From assembly GCF_015751765.1 (NCBI RefSeq), contig NZ_JADOTX010000001.1:868001-932000 (forward strand): 64,000 bases of DNA. The letters are read 5' to 3'. A program made the position numbers and the translations under genes. Source of the stretch: Micromonospora ureilytica. GTDB lineage: Bacteria > Actinomycetota > Actinomycetes > Mycobacteriales > Micromonosporaceae. A model generated the notes under the pieces. It searched no databases. It had not been told where the DNA came from and saw nothing but the letters and a program-made list of their open reading frames with translations. Below are positions 45,649-54,800 of the stretch, piece by piece (within the stretch, counting starts at the first letter, position 1; each line of letters opens with the position of its first letter).

Positions 45649-45705
45649 GTGAACATTCATTTCGTCATGCGTTTCCGCGCCATCAGGAGGCCAGTCGGCG
45701 CCTGA
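45649..45705 (+). CDS. 18-codon regulatory leader peptide of the MFS exporter
   Basis: GTG 45649 follows a strong ribosome binding site GGGAGG (45636-45641) and reads MNIHFVMRFRAIRRPVGA to TGA at 45703-45705. Codons 7-10 give Met-Arg-Phe-Arg. Arg-x-Arg motifs after Met (MRLR in the ErmD and Mef leaders, recalled from the literature) make ribosomes stall when macrolides are bound. The codons for this motif (45667-45678) coincide with RNA arm 1 of the attenuator described in the next entry. Position, ribosome binding site, motif and RNA arms agree, so a regulatory leader is the best reading. It is too short for a normal gene call. Confidence 0.7.
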   Translation: MNIHFVMRFRAIRRPVGA

Positions 45706-45745
45706 GCGGAAACGACGTTCCGTTTCCAAGGGTGGGAAGTCGTTG
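45669..45745 (+). promoter_or_regulatory. Translational attenuator in the 5' leader of the MFS gene
   Basis: Arm 1 CGTTTCCGC (45670-45678) pairs perfectly with arm 2 GCGGAAACG (45706-45714). Arm 3 CGACGTTCC (45713-45721) pairs with arm 4 GGAAGTCG (45735-45742) except for one bulged G; arm 4 is the ribosome binding site region right before TTG 45743. Alternatively GGAAACG (45708-45714) pairs with CGTTTCC (45721-45727), which excludes both other helices. A ribosome stalled on arm 1 would therefore free the exporter's ribosome binding site, as in ermC. Confidence 0.68.
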
Positions 45746-46987
45746 ACTCCGCTGACCAAAACATCTGACAAGCCTGCGCCGGTACTTGACAGCTCTTTCT
45801 GGAAACTGTTCTCCGCGTCGGCCACGGTTACCAGCGCCGATGGCATCGCCAGAGTGTCGCTGCCACTGCTCGCCACGTCGTTGACCACCAACCCGGTGCT
45901 CATCTCTGGCCTCACCGCGTTCTCGTTCCTGCCATGGCTAGTGTTCGGTCTACCCGGCGGCGCGCTGGCGGACCGGCTGGACCGTCGGGCAGCCATGTCG
46001 ACCGTCAACTTCATGCGGGCAGCCCTGATCGGTGCTCTCGTGCTGCTCATCATCACCGGCGTGGACAGCATTCTGGTGCTCTACGTCATCGCGTTCGCGC
46101 TCGGTCTCTGCCAGGTGGTGTACGAGTCGGCGGTCCGCGCCATCCTGCCCCAGATCGTCAACCGTCGCGGTCTCGACAAGGCCAACAGCTGGTTGACCGT
46201 CGAGGAGACCGTCGGCCAGAGCTTCGTCGGTCCGCCAGTGGGTGGGTTGCTCTTCAGCTGGTTCCGCGCCGCTCCTCTGCTTGGCGCTGCGATCGGCTTC
46301 GCGGTGGCCGCCGTCCTCGTGCTCGCCGTCCCCGGTCGGTTCCGACCGAAGCGCACCGAGCCGACGACCCTGCGCGCGGACATCCGCGACGGACTGCGCT
46401 GGCTCTGGCGGCACCCTTTGCTGCGCGGGTTCACGATCCTCAGTGGGCTGATAGCTGGATTGATGTCCATGGCTACCTCGCTCTTCGTCCTGTACGCGCT
46501 GGAGACGCTGAAGCTGAGCCCGTCGGTGTACGGCATCTTGTTCATCGCCATGGGGATCGGCGGCCTCGTCGGGTCTGCTGCGGTCGGTCCGCTGACCGCC
46601 CACCTCGGACGGCCGCGAATGATCAATATCGCCGTGACGATCGCCCCGGTGATGTTTGTCCTTCTCGGCACTGTTACGAACATCTGGGCGGCCGGCGTGT
46701 GGTTCTTCGGCATCGCGGTGGGCATTACGATGTGGAACGTGCTGGCGATGTCGCTGAAGCAGGCGTTGATCCCGGACGAACTGCTCGGTCGAGTGCTCGG
46801 CGCCCACCGCGTGGTGTTGTGGAGCGGCATCCCACTTGGCGCTGTGCTTGGTGGAGTCGTGGCCGCCGAGACCAGCGTGCCGACCGCGTTCGCGGTATCC
46901 GGTCTCGCCCAGCTCGTCGTCGTGGCCCTGCTCTACCGGCTGATCAACCGGCACCAACAGATGATCGTCGAGTCCGCCGGGTCCTGA
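45743..46987 (+). CDS. Mef-like MFS exporter (DHA3 family), probably drug-inducible
   Basis: 414 aa, 12 membrane segments, TTG start at 45743 with GTGGGAAG just upstream. DSSFWKLFSASATVTSADGI, SFLPWLVFGLPGGALADRLDRR (motif A), YESAVRAILPQIVNRRGLDKANSW and IPDELLGRVLGAHRVVLWSG are hallmarks of the DHA3 group with Mef macrolide exporters and siderophore exporters. The upstream leader ORF and RNA arms suggest induction by a ribosome-targeting antibiotic such as a macrolide. The cargo is inferred from this context only. Ends at a 19-bp terminator. Confidence 0.9.
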   Translation: MTPLTKTSDKPAPVLDSSFWKLFSASATVTSADGIARVSLPLLATSLTTNPVLISGLTAFSFLPWLVFGLPGGALADRLDRRAAMSTVNFMRAALIGALVLLIITGVDSILVLYVIAFALGLCQVVYESAVRAILPQIVNRRGLDKANSWLTVEETVGQSFVGPPVGGLLFSWFRAAPLLGAAIGFAVAAVLVLAVPGRFRPKRTEPTTLRADIRDGLRWLWRHPLLRGFTILSGLIAGLMSMATSLFVLYALETLKLSPSVYGILFIAMGIGGLVGSAAVGPLTAHLGRPRMINIAVTIAPVMFVLLGTVTNIWAAGVWFFGIAVGITMWNVLAMSLKQALIPDELLGRVLGAHRVVLWSGIPLGAVLGGVVAAETSVPTAFAVSGLAQLVVVALLYRLINRHQQMIVESAGS

Positions 46988-46995
46988 TCATTCAT

Positions 46996-47045
46996 GGCAC
47001 ACCACCGGGCGGTCTGGTGATCCACCGACTGCCCGGCGGTGTGCC
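46996..47045. terminator. Bidirectional terminator between MFS and zwf
   Basis: 46996-47014 and 47027-47045 form a 19-bp stem (GGCACACC...CGGGC arm) with one A-C mismatch and one G-T wobble, and a 12-nt loop, between convergent genes. Confidence 0.8.
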
Positions 47046-47259
47046 GCCCGTGTCAGGGCATCGCCCGACTGTCTCGGGCAGCGCGGCGGTCCGCGGCGGA
47101 ACGTCGCCGTCCTACCTGCCGATCGCCTACACCGGTGACGACCTGGTGGCCGGTCACCTGGTTCGCGTCCTGGCCGGCCTCACCTGGGCGGTGGTGCCCA
47201 GCCGGCCCCGGGACTGCTGGGTCGGCGTCCCGCGCGGCGACTACCATCGCGTGGCAGGG

Positions 47260-48753
47260 TCACGCGGAGTTGCGCCACTTGCGGCCGTTCCGGCCGATGA
47301 GCCGGTCGGCGTCGGTCGGGCCCCAGGATGCGGCCTCGTAGGTGGGGATCGGCAAGTTGTCCTTCTCCCAGTTGTCGATGATCGGGTCGACGATCCGCCA
47401 GCACTGCTGCACCTCGTCGCTGCGGATGAACAGCGACGCGTCACCGATCAACGCGTCCAGGAGCAGACGCTCGTACGCCTCCGGGGACTCCTCGACGAAC
47501 GTCTGGTCGTAGGAGAACTCCATCGTGGCCGTGCGGACCCGGAAGGAGTGGCCCGGCACTTTGGCACCGAAGCGCAGCGAGATGCCCTCGTTCGGCTGGA
47601 TCCGCAGGATCAGCGCGTCAGCATCGAGACCGGTGAGCTGGTCGGTCGGGATCGGCAGGTGCGGCGGCCGCTGGAACTGCAGTGCCACCTCGGTGAGCCG
47701 GGCCGGCAGGCGCTTGCCGGTGCGTACGTAGAACGGCACCCCGGCCCAGCGCCAGTTGTCCACGTTGAGCCGCATGGCGGCGTAGGTCTCGGTCCGCGAC
47801 AGGGGGTCGACGCCGGCCTCCTCGCGGTAGCCGGCCATCAGCTCCTCGCGGGTGCCGCCCCTGGTGTACTGTCCCCGGACCGCGGCCTCGGCGATGTCCC
47901 GGTCGGTGGGGAGTCGGATCGCCTGCAGCAGCTTCACCTTCTCGTTGCGCAGGCCCTCAGCCTCGAATGAGGCCGGTGGCTCCATCAGTGCCAGCGCGAG
48001 GACCTGGAGCACGTGGTTCTGCACGATGTCCCGCATCGCGCCGGCGTCTTCGTAGAAGCCGCCGCGGCTGCCGACGCCGAGGGTCTCGGCGACCGTGATC
48101 TGCACGTGGTCGACCCAGGAGCGATCCCAGATGGGCTGAAAGATCGAGTTCGCGAAGCGCAGCGCCAGCACGTTCTGGACGGTGTCCTTGCCCAGATAGT
48201 GATCGATGCGAAAGACCTGGTGCTCGTCGAACGCGCTGTGCACGACGCCGTCGAGCTCGCGGGCCGTGGGCAGGTCGCGCCCGTACGGCTTCTCGATGAC
48301 CAGGCGGGAGAAGGAGCCTTCGCGTGGCTGGTTGAGCCCGACACCGGCCAGTCCGTTGATTACCGGCTCGAAGGCCCCGGCCGGGGTGGACAGGTAGAAG
48401 AGCCGGTTGCCGGACGTGCCCCGCTGTGCGTCCAGCTCGTCGAGGGTCTCCACAAGCCGCTTATAGGTTTCCGGGTCGTCGTAGCCGCCGGTCACGTACC
48501 GCACGCCGCCCAGAAGCTGGCGCTTGCTGGCGAGGGTGCGTTCACCGAGGGCGCTCTCGGCGAACTGCTCGTCGGTCATCGACGTGCGCGCGACGCCGAC
48601 CAGCGCGAACTGGTCCGGGAGCCGCTCGTGACGAGCCAGGCTCTCGACTGCGGGCAGCAGCTTACGCCGCGTCAGGTCACCGGAAGCACCGAAGATCACC
48701 AGCGTGGCCGGCGGGGCACTCCGCTCCTGGATGAGCTGAGATGCGTGGTCCAT
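47260..48753 (-). CDS. zwf: Glucose-6-phosphate dehydrogenase
   Basis: 497 aa from ATG 48753, preceded by GGAGGAA. LVIFGASGDLTRRKLLPA (NADP loop), VIEKPYGRDL, RIDHYLGKDTVQN (active-site signature with catalytic His), YVRTGKRLP and FMEFSYDQTF-like tail identify G6PD. First step of the oxidative pentose phosphate pathway, supplying NADPH. Unlike the usual actinobacterial tkt-tal-zwf-opcA operon it stands alone here, so this may be a second copy of the gene. Confidence 0.95.
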   Translation of the reverse strand: MDHASQLIQERSAPPATLVIFGASGDLTRRKLLPAVESLARHERLPDQFALVGVARTSMTDEQFAESALGERTLASKRQLLGGVRYVTGGYDDPETYKRLVETLDELDAQRGTSGNRLFYLSTPAGAFEPVINGLAGVGLNQPREGSFSRLVIEKPYGRDLPTARELDGVVHSAFDEHQVFRIDHYLGKDTVQNVLALRFANSIFQPIWDRSWVDHVQITVAETLGVGSRGGFYEDAGAMRDIVQNHVLQVLALALMEPPASFEAEGLRNEKVKLLQAIRLPTDRDIAEAAVRGQYTRGGTREELMAGYREEAGVDPLSRTETYAAMRLNVDNWRWAGVPFYVRTGKRLPARLTEVALQFQRPPHLPIPTDQLTGLDADALILRIQPNEGISLRFGAKVPGHSFRVRTATMEFSYDQTFVEESPEAYERLLLDALIGDASLFIRSDEVQQCWRIVDPIIDNWEKDNLPIPTYEAASWGPTDADRLIGRNGRKWRNSA

Positions 48754-49130
48754 GGTCTGCGTTCCTCCGGGCACATGGGGTGTGGGGTTGGGGGGTGCCG
48801 TGCTGTCATGCCAGGAATTGTGCGGCTATGGCGGTAATGTGCGGGGCCACGTGGCGTGGCCCGTTGGTCGCGGAGCTTGAGCGTCGCATGCCGGGCTGAC
48901 GGGTAGGTGACTCGGTGGCGATTCGGTGCGGTCTGTCGGCGTACGAGGTGGTGGTACGAATGATCGTGGCCAGGCGACCCGCGGAGGTCAACGGGCTCGC
49001 CGACGGCGGCCCGAACCACAACCGACGGTATCCGGGGCGGATTGGTGCACGACTGAGGCGTACCGCAGTGTTCGCCTGACCGACGACTCGGTGTGAGGTC
49101 TCCGCCAGGTCCATCAACATCTATATAGCC
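48754..49130. other. Intergenic stretch without recognised features
   Basis: Between divergent zwf and the PHP-hydrolase gene. TATATA at 49122-49127 is the most AT-rich point but lies too close to the ATG for a normal promoter. No gene recognised. Confidence 0.45.
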
Positions 49131-50402
49131 ATGAGTGGACATCACCCGCACCACTGTCACCACGACCACGGATCCGACGACGACGTGCCGTACGGCCAGG
49201 TTGAGGTCCCCGCAGGCCTCGGCCGACGGGCGCTTCTGGCCGGTGCCGGCGGGACGCTGATGCTGGCCGCGCTACCGACCGCCGCCAGGGCGGCCAACAC
49301 GACGATGGCCGGCGCCCCGACCGCGGCGGTCGGCGCCGGCCGGTCATCCCTGATCACCCAGGGCACGATGTTGGTCCACGCCGACATGCACAACCACACG
49401 GTCATGTCGGACGGCGACGGCAGCGCCGAGGCCGCGTTCGCCTCGATGCGCGAGGCCGGTCTGGACGTCGCCGCCCTGACCGATCACGCCACCCTCTTCG
49501 CCATTGACGGGCTCAGCTCGTCCGAGTGGCGGACCACAGGTGACCTTGCCAACGCGGCCAACGACCCGGGTCAGTTCACAGCGATCCGCGGGTTCGAGTG
49601 GTCGCATCCGTTGCAGGGGCACATCAACGTCTGGAACACCTCCGACTTCGCCGACCTGTTGCGGGCCGGCAGCCCCAGCAGCCTGTACAACTGGCTCGCC
49701 GGCCGGCCCGGGGGTCTGGCGAGCTTCAATCATCCCGGTCGGGAGGCGGGCCGGTTCAACAACTTCTCCTTCAACGCCTCGGCCCGCGATCAGCTCGTGG
49801 GGTTGGAGATGTTCAACCGGACCGACGACTTCCTCTTCGAGGGCTGGTCGTCGGGTATGGCGTCACCGCTGGTGGCCTGTCTGAACGCCGGTTGGCGGCC
49901 GGCTCTGACCGGTGTCACCGACGAGCACGGCACCACCTGGGGCTTCCACGAGGGTAAGGGCCGCAGCGGCCTGTGGGTCGCCGAGAACACCCGCGCCGCG
50001 GTGTTCGAGGCGATGGTCGCCCGCCGTTCCTTCGCCACGCGCGTCTCGGGCCTACGAGTGGACGCCACCGCCAACGGCGTACGGATGGGCGGGGTACTGA
50101 ACGTGACCTCCGGCGACGTCCGGTTCCTGCTGGATCTGGACCGCGGCTCGGCCTGGGACGGCAAGCCCCTGCGGATCCAGGTCCTCCGTCCCGGCACCTC
50201 GGCGCCGACCGTCGTCGACGTCATCGACACCGTCAACGGTCAGGTCACCGACTTCACCGTGCCGCTCAACGTCACCGACGGCGACTGGGTGGTGCTCCGA
50301 ATCTCCGACCCGTCACTGCCCAACGGCACCCCCGGCCCAGCCGGCCACCCGTGTAACGACTTCGCGGTGGCCTACACCAGCCCCTGGTGGCTCCGGCCCT
50401 GA
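49131..50402 (+). CDS. Exported PHP-domain (CehA/McbA-like) metallohydrolase with His-rich N-terminus
   Basis: 423 aa. The N-terminus HHPHHCHHDHGSDDD is a strong metal-binding stretch, followed by GLGRRALLAGAGGTLMLAALP, a Tat-type (twin-Arg) signal ending at ARAA. The PHP domain has ADMHNHTVMSDGDGS, LTDHATLF, FEWSHPLQGHINVWN and SFNHPGREAG, which give the His/Asp metal ligands. A C-terminal Ig-like domain (about 315-420) follows. Tat export fits a metal-loaded enzyme, and the His tract may collect the metal. There is no good ribosome binding site at 49131; GTG 49188 would remove the His tract. Confidence 0.83.
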   Translation: MSGHHPHHCHHDHGSDDDVPYGQVEVPAGLGRRALLAGAGGTLMLAALPTAARAANTTMAGAPTAAVGAGRSSLITQGTMLVHADMHNHTVMSDGDGSAEAAFASMREAGLDVAALTDHATLFAIDGLSSSEWRTTGDLANAANDPGQFTAIRGFEWSHPLQGHINVWNTSDFADLLRAGSPSSLYNWLAGRPGGLASFNHPGREAGRFNNFSFNASARDQLVGLEMFNRTDDFLFEGWSSGMASPLVACLNAGWRPALTGVTDEHGTTWGFHEGKGRSGLWVAENTRAAVFEAMVARRSFATRVSGLRVDATANGVRMGGVLNVTSGDVRFLLDLDRGSAWDGKPLRIQVLRPGTSAPTVVDVIDTVNGQVTDFTVPLNVTDGDWVVLRISDPSLPNGTPGPAGHPCNDFAVAYTSPWWLRP

Positions 50403-50411
50403 CCTCCAGGG

Positions 50412-50471
50412 TGCCGGTCCCGGCACGGCGGGCCCGCCGCGGTCGGCTGCGTCGGTCGCCCGGGACCGGCA
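50412..50471. terminator. Bidirectional terminator between convergent genes
   Basis: TGCCGGTCCCGG (50412-50423) and CCGGGACCGGCA (50460-50471) are perfect complements; the loop has its own palindrome GGCGGGCCCGCC. Confidence 0.65.
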
Positions 50472-50491
50472 TTCGGGTTCGCGGGCGGTGC

Positions 50492-51835
50492 TCAGCGGGG
50501 TAGCGGGGGCAACGTCGGGCTGTCGAGCCAGGCACCGAACAGATCGTCCAGGGGCTCGCGGGCGAAGCGTTGGGCGTGCAGACGGAACTGCTCGGTCGTC
50601 ACCGTCGCGTGTGGGTGTTCGGCGACCCAGGCTCGCAGGAGCGCGAAGAACGACTCGTCGCCGATCCTCCTCCGCAGGGCGTGCACCGTCAGCGCGCCAC
50701 GCTTGTAGACCAGCGGGTCGAACATCCGGTCGACGCCCGGATCCGCGACGACGACGTTCCGCGGGCGAGCCGCGACCCATCCGTACCACCGCGCGGCCAG
50801 GGCGTCTGTCGACAGGTCGCCGCAGACGCCGGACCACAGCCACTCGGCGTAGGTGGCGAAGCCCTCGTTGAGCCAGATGTGCCGCCAGTCCGCCACCGTG
50901 AGGCTGTTGCCGAACCACTGGTGGGCAAGTTCGTGCACGATCAGCCGCTCGTGCGTGCGCCGCCCGTCGACGTGGTTTCGCCCGAAGACCGCCATGCCCT
51001 GCGCTTCGACCGGATCGTCGAGGTCGTCGTCGGCGACCACGACGACGTACTCCCGGAAGGGGTACGGCCCGAAGAGCCGCTGCAGCGCCGACATGATCTC
51101 ACCGTGTCGGCCGAAGTCGTGAGTGACGTGCCGGCGCAGCGCGGGCGGGATCGCCGCGCGCTGCGCCACCTCACCGACAGCCAGATCAACCATCTCGTAG
51201 CGTCCGATCTGCACGCTCATCAGGTACGGCGAGGTGGGCTCGCGCCGCTCGTACACCCAGGTCGTGCTGCCCGCGCCCCGTTGCTGGAGTACGGGATCAC
51301 CGGTCACCAGGACGGTGTACGGGGAGGAGGTCGTGACTGCCACCCGGAAGGTGGCCTTGGCACCGGGCTGGTCATCACACGGAAACCACGACGGCGATCC
51401 GTTCGGCTGGCTGGCCACGAGCACCCCGTCGCTGAGTTCCTCCCACCCGAGCTCGCCCCACCGGCCGGAGATGGGCACCGGCTTTCCCGCGTACCGAACC
51501 TCGACCCGGAAGGTGTCCCTGGCGCCGATCGGCCGCTCCGGTTTGATCTGCAGCTTGTCCGGCCGGTGCAGGTACTTCGCCGGGCGCCCGTTCACTCGGA
51601 CGTCCTGAACGCGCAGTCGACCGAGATCGAGAGTGAACCGAGAGAGCGACTGCAAAGCCGCCGCGGTGATGTCCGCCCGGCCGGCGAGCCGGTTCGACAC
51701 GACCCGGTAGTCGAGGTCGAGGTCGTAGTGCCGTACCCGGTAGCCGCCGTTGCCGTGCTCGGGCAGGTAGGAGTCGCCGGAGCGAGCGGCGCCCGGCGTT
51801 GCGCCGGTCGAGGCCGACGCCGCGTTTGGTTTCAT
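50492..51835 (-). CDS. M1-family zinc aminopeptidase
   Basis: 447 aa. N-terminal beta domain (YRVRHYDLDLDYRVVSNRLAG), then DDDLDDPVEAQGMAVFG in place of the GAMEN exopeptidase motif and the zinc site VHELAHQWFGNSLT...LNEGFATYAEWLW (HExxH-18-E). At 447 aa it lacks the C-terminal ERAP-like domain, like other short actinobacterial M1 enzymes. It has no signal peptide. Its ATG overlaps the stop of the Pls-type synthetase (ATGA, 51835-51832), so the two are co-translated. That coupling suggests it trims or degrades the peptide made by the synthetase. Confidence 0.9.
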   Translation of the reverse strand: MKPNAASASTGATPGAARSGDSYLPEHGNGGYRVRHYDLDLDYRVVSNRLAGRADITAAALQSLSRFTLDLGRLRVQDVRVNGRPAKYLHRPDKLQIKPERPIGARDTFRVEVRYAGKPVPISGRWGELGWEELSDGVLVASQPNGSPSWFPCDDQPGAKATFRVAVTTSSPYTVLVTGDPVLQQRGAGSTTWVYERREPTSPYLMSVQIGRYEMVDLAVGEVAQRAAIPPALRRHVTHDFGRHGEIMSALQRLFGPYPFREYVVVVADDDLDDPVEAQGMAVFGRNHVDGRRTHERLIVHELAHQWFGNSLTVADWRHIWLNEGFATYAEWLWSGVCGDLSTDALAARWYGWVAARPRNVVVADPGVDRMFDPLVYKRGALTVHALRRRIGDESFFALLRAWVAEHPHATVTTEQFRLHAQRFAREPLDDLFGAWLDSPTLPPLPR

Positions 51836-54800
51836 GCCGACCGTGCCGGTGACGCCGGCCAGGTGGTGATCGGGTTACCCAACCATCGGCTGTCGCACGG
51901 CACGGCGTCGCCGCGGGTCACCAGTGAACCGGGCCCGACGGTGGTCCGTGCCCCGATGCTCGCGCCCGGCAGGACGATGCCGTGCGGGCCCAGCGCGGCT
52001 CCCGCGCCCAGTGTCACCTGGTCCATGCTCATCACACGATCATGGAACAGGTGGGTCTGCACCACACAACCGCGGTTCACCGTCGCGCCGTCGCCGAGGC
52101 GCACCAGGTCGTACTCCGGCAGCCAGTAGGTCTCCAGCCAGACGCCCCGGCCGATCTTCGCACCGAGCGTGCGCAGCCACGCCGTCAGCAGTGGCGTGCC
52201 GGTCGCGAAGCGGACCAGCCACGGCGCGGCGAGGACCTCGACGAACGTGTCGGCGAGCTCGTTGCGCCACACGAAGGAGGTCCACAGCGCGCGCTCGGCG
52301 ACCCGGAAGCGCCCGACCAGCAGCCACTTCGCGGCCGTCGCGATGGCGGCGGCGACGATCGCCGCACCCAGCAGCACCGGTCCGGCGGCGAGAGCGGCCG
52401 CCCACCACCCGGCAGCTCGCCAGACGAGCGCGAGTGCGGCCAGGACGCCGATCGCCAGGGCGCCGGCGCACATCACCGGAACGATCCGGCACAGCTCGAT
52501 CGCTGCGCGGGCCAGCTTCAGCCGGAGCGGCGGGTCGAAGGTGCGGCTGGTGTCGGCTGCCTCCACGGTCCGGCGCAGCGGCATCGGCGGTGCGCCGAGC
52601 CAGGACGAACCCTTCTTCGCCTTGAACGGCGCTGACGACAACACCCCGACCAGGCCCCGCTTCGGCACCGAACGTCCGGGCGCCGCCATTCCCGAGTTGC
52701 CGAGGAACGCCTGCTTACCGATGCGGGCCGGAGCGACGCGCAGCCACCCGTGACTCAGCTCGTAGGTCGCGACCATGGTGTCGTCGGCCAGGAAGGCCCC
52801 GTCGGCGACCGTGGTCATCGCCGGCAGTGCGAGCACGGTGGAGGCCTCCACCCCACGCCCCACCTTGGCGCCCAGCAGCCGCAACCACACAGGTGTGAAG
52901 AGGCTGGCGTAGAGCGGGAACAGCCCCACCCGGGCCATCCCCATCAGCCGCTCGGTCGTCCAGACCTGCCACGCCACCCGCCCCTGCACAGCGTGATAGC
53001 CGGCGCGCAGGCCGATGCTGAGCGCCCGGACGGCCACGAGCACGAGCAGCGCATAGCCCACCACGTAGGCGACGGTCGCCACCGCGACGGCGGCCAGCAC
53101 CGCGCCGACAGTAGGTCGGACTGCGAGCGTCCAGCCGAGCAGGGCGAGCGCCGGCAGGGCGGCGACGACCGGGACCAGCCCCAGCAACTGAGCGGTCATC
53201 CCGTAGGCGAGCGGCCAGAGGCGTGCACCCATCCGCGATCGAGCGGGACGCTGCCCGGGCCACCCGTCCGAATCCTTGGCAACCGCGGCTGCGGCCGGCG
53301 AGCCGGCCCAGTGTTGGTTGGCCGGTACGGCGCCGGCCACCGTCGAGCCCGCGGCGACGCGGGCACCCTTGCCGATCCGAGCGCCCGGCATCAGGGTGCT
53401 GCGGGACCCGACCCGGGCGCCGACACCGACGCGGACCCTGCCGATGCGGACAACGTCGCCGTCCACCCAGTGACCGGAGAGATCGACCTCCGGCTCGATC
53501 GCCGCGCCGCGGCCCAGCTTCAGCAGGCCAGTCACCGGTGGAGCGGAGTGCAGGTCGACGTCGGCCCCGATCTGCGCGCCGAGAGCCCGGGCGTAAGTGA
53601 TCATCCATGATGCTCCGGCCACGCTGGTGGCGCCGGTCAGCTCGGCGAGGCGTTCGGCGGCCCACAGCCGCAGGTGCACGCCGCCACCGCGCGGATAGCT
53701 GCCGGGGCGCACCCCGCGCAGCAGCAGTCGCGCTCCTCCGGCGGCCAGGGCGATCCGGCCCAGCGGGCTGAACAGCAGGAGCCAGCCCAACGCCACCCAC
53801 CACCAGGACACGACCGGTGCCCAGGGCGCCGGAGCGACCAGGGCGAAGACGTTGCCGAGGGCAGCCAGGACGGTCAGCCAGCGCAGCCCGACCAGCGCCA
53901 TTATCGGCACCATCATCGCCGCCTGGATCAGCCCGGCGCGCCTCGGCGTCGGCCGGACCTCCCGGCGCGTCGCCGCCGAACTGTCGAGCGCATCGAGCAC
54001 CGCCGCGAGCCGCGACAGTTTCGGGTGGAGGTAGATGTCGGCCACCGAGACCCGCGGGTGCCGGCGCCGGATCCACGCCACCAGTTGCGCCGCGTTCAGG
54101 CTGCCGCCGCCGTGGGTGAAGAAGTCCGCGTCCGCCTCGGTGGGGCGTACGCCCAGGATCTCCGCCCAACCGCCGGCGAGCCATTCCTCCGTCGGGGTCA
54201 GCTCGCCCGCGGCGTCCTCAGCGGTCGCCAGTGGCCAGGGCAGCGCGGCCCGATCCACCTTGCCGGACGTCCGGGTCGGCAGCGCATCCACCACGGCCAG
54301 CAGCGGCACGAGCGCGGCCGGCAGTTGCTCACGGATCCGCAGCGCCGCCGTCGCCGCATCGAAGGTGACGCCGTCGTGCGGAACCACGTACCCCACCAGC
54401 AGTTGGTTGCCCGCGGCGGTGCGCTGCACCGCTGCGGCGGCACCGGCGACGTCGGGCAGCGCCTGCAGCGCGGCGTCGATCTCGCCCAGCTCGATCCGGC
54501 GTCCGCCGAGCTTCACCTGTTCGTCGCCGCGACCGACGAACAGGAGCCCTTCGGGCTCCGCCCGGACGATGTCACCGCTGCGGTACGCCCGCTGCCAGCC
54601 GAGCGTGGGCAGCGCCGCAAACTTCTCGGCGTCCTTGCCCGGATCCAGATAGCGGGCGAGCCCCACCCCGCCGATGACCAGCTCGCCGGTCTCACCCATC
54701 GCCACCGGCACGCCGGAGGCGTCGACCACGGCTAGCTCCCAGCCGGCCAGCGGTAACCCGATGCGGACGGGTCCCTCGCCGGTCATCCGCGCGGCGCACG

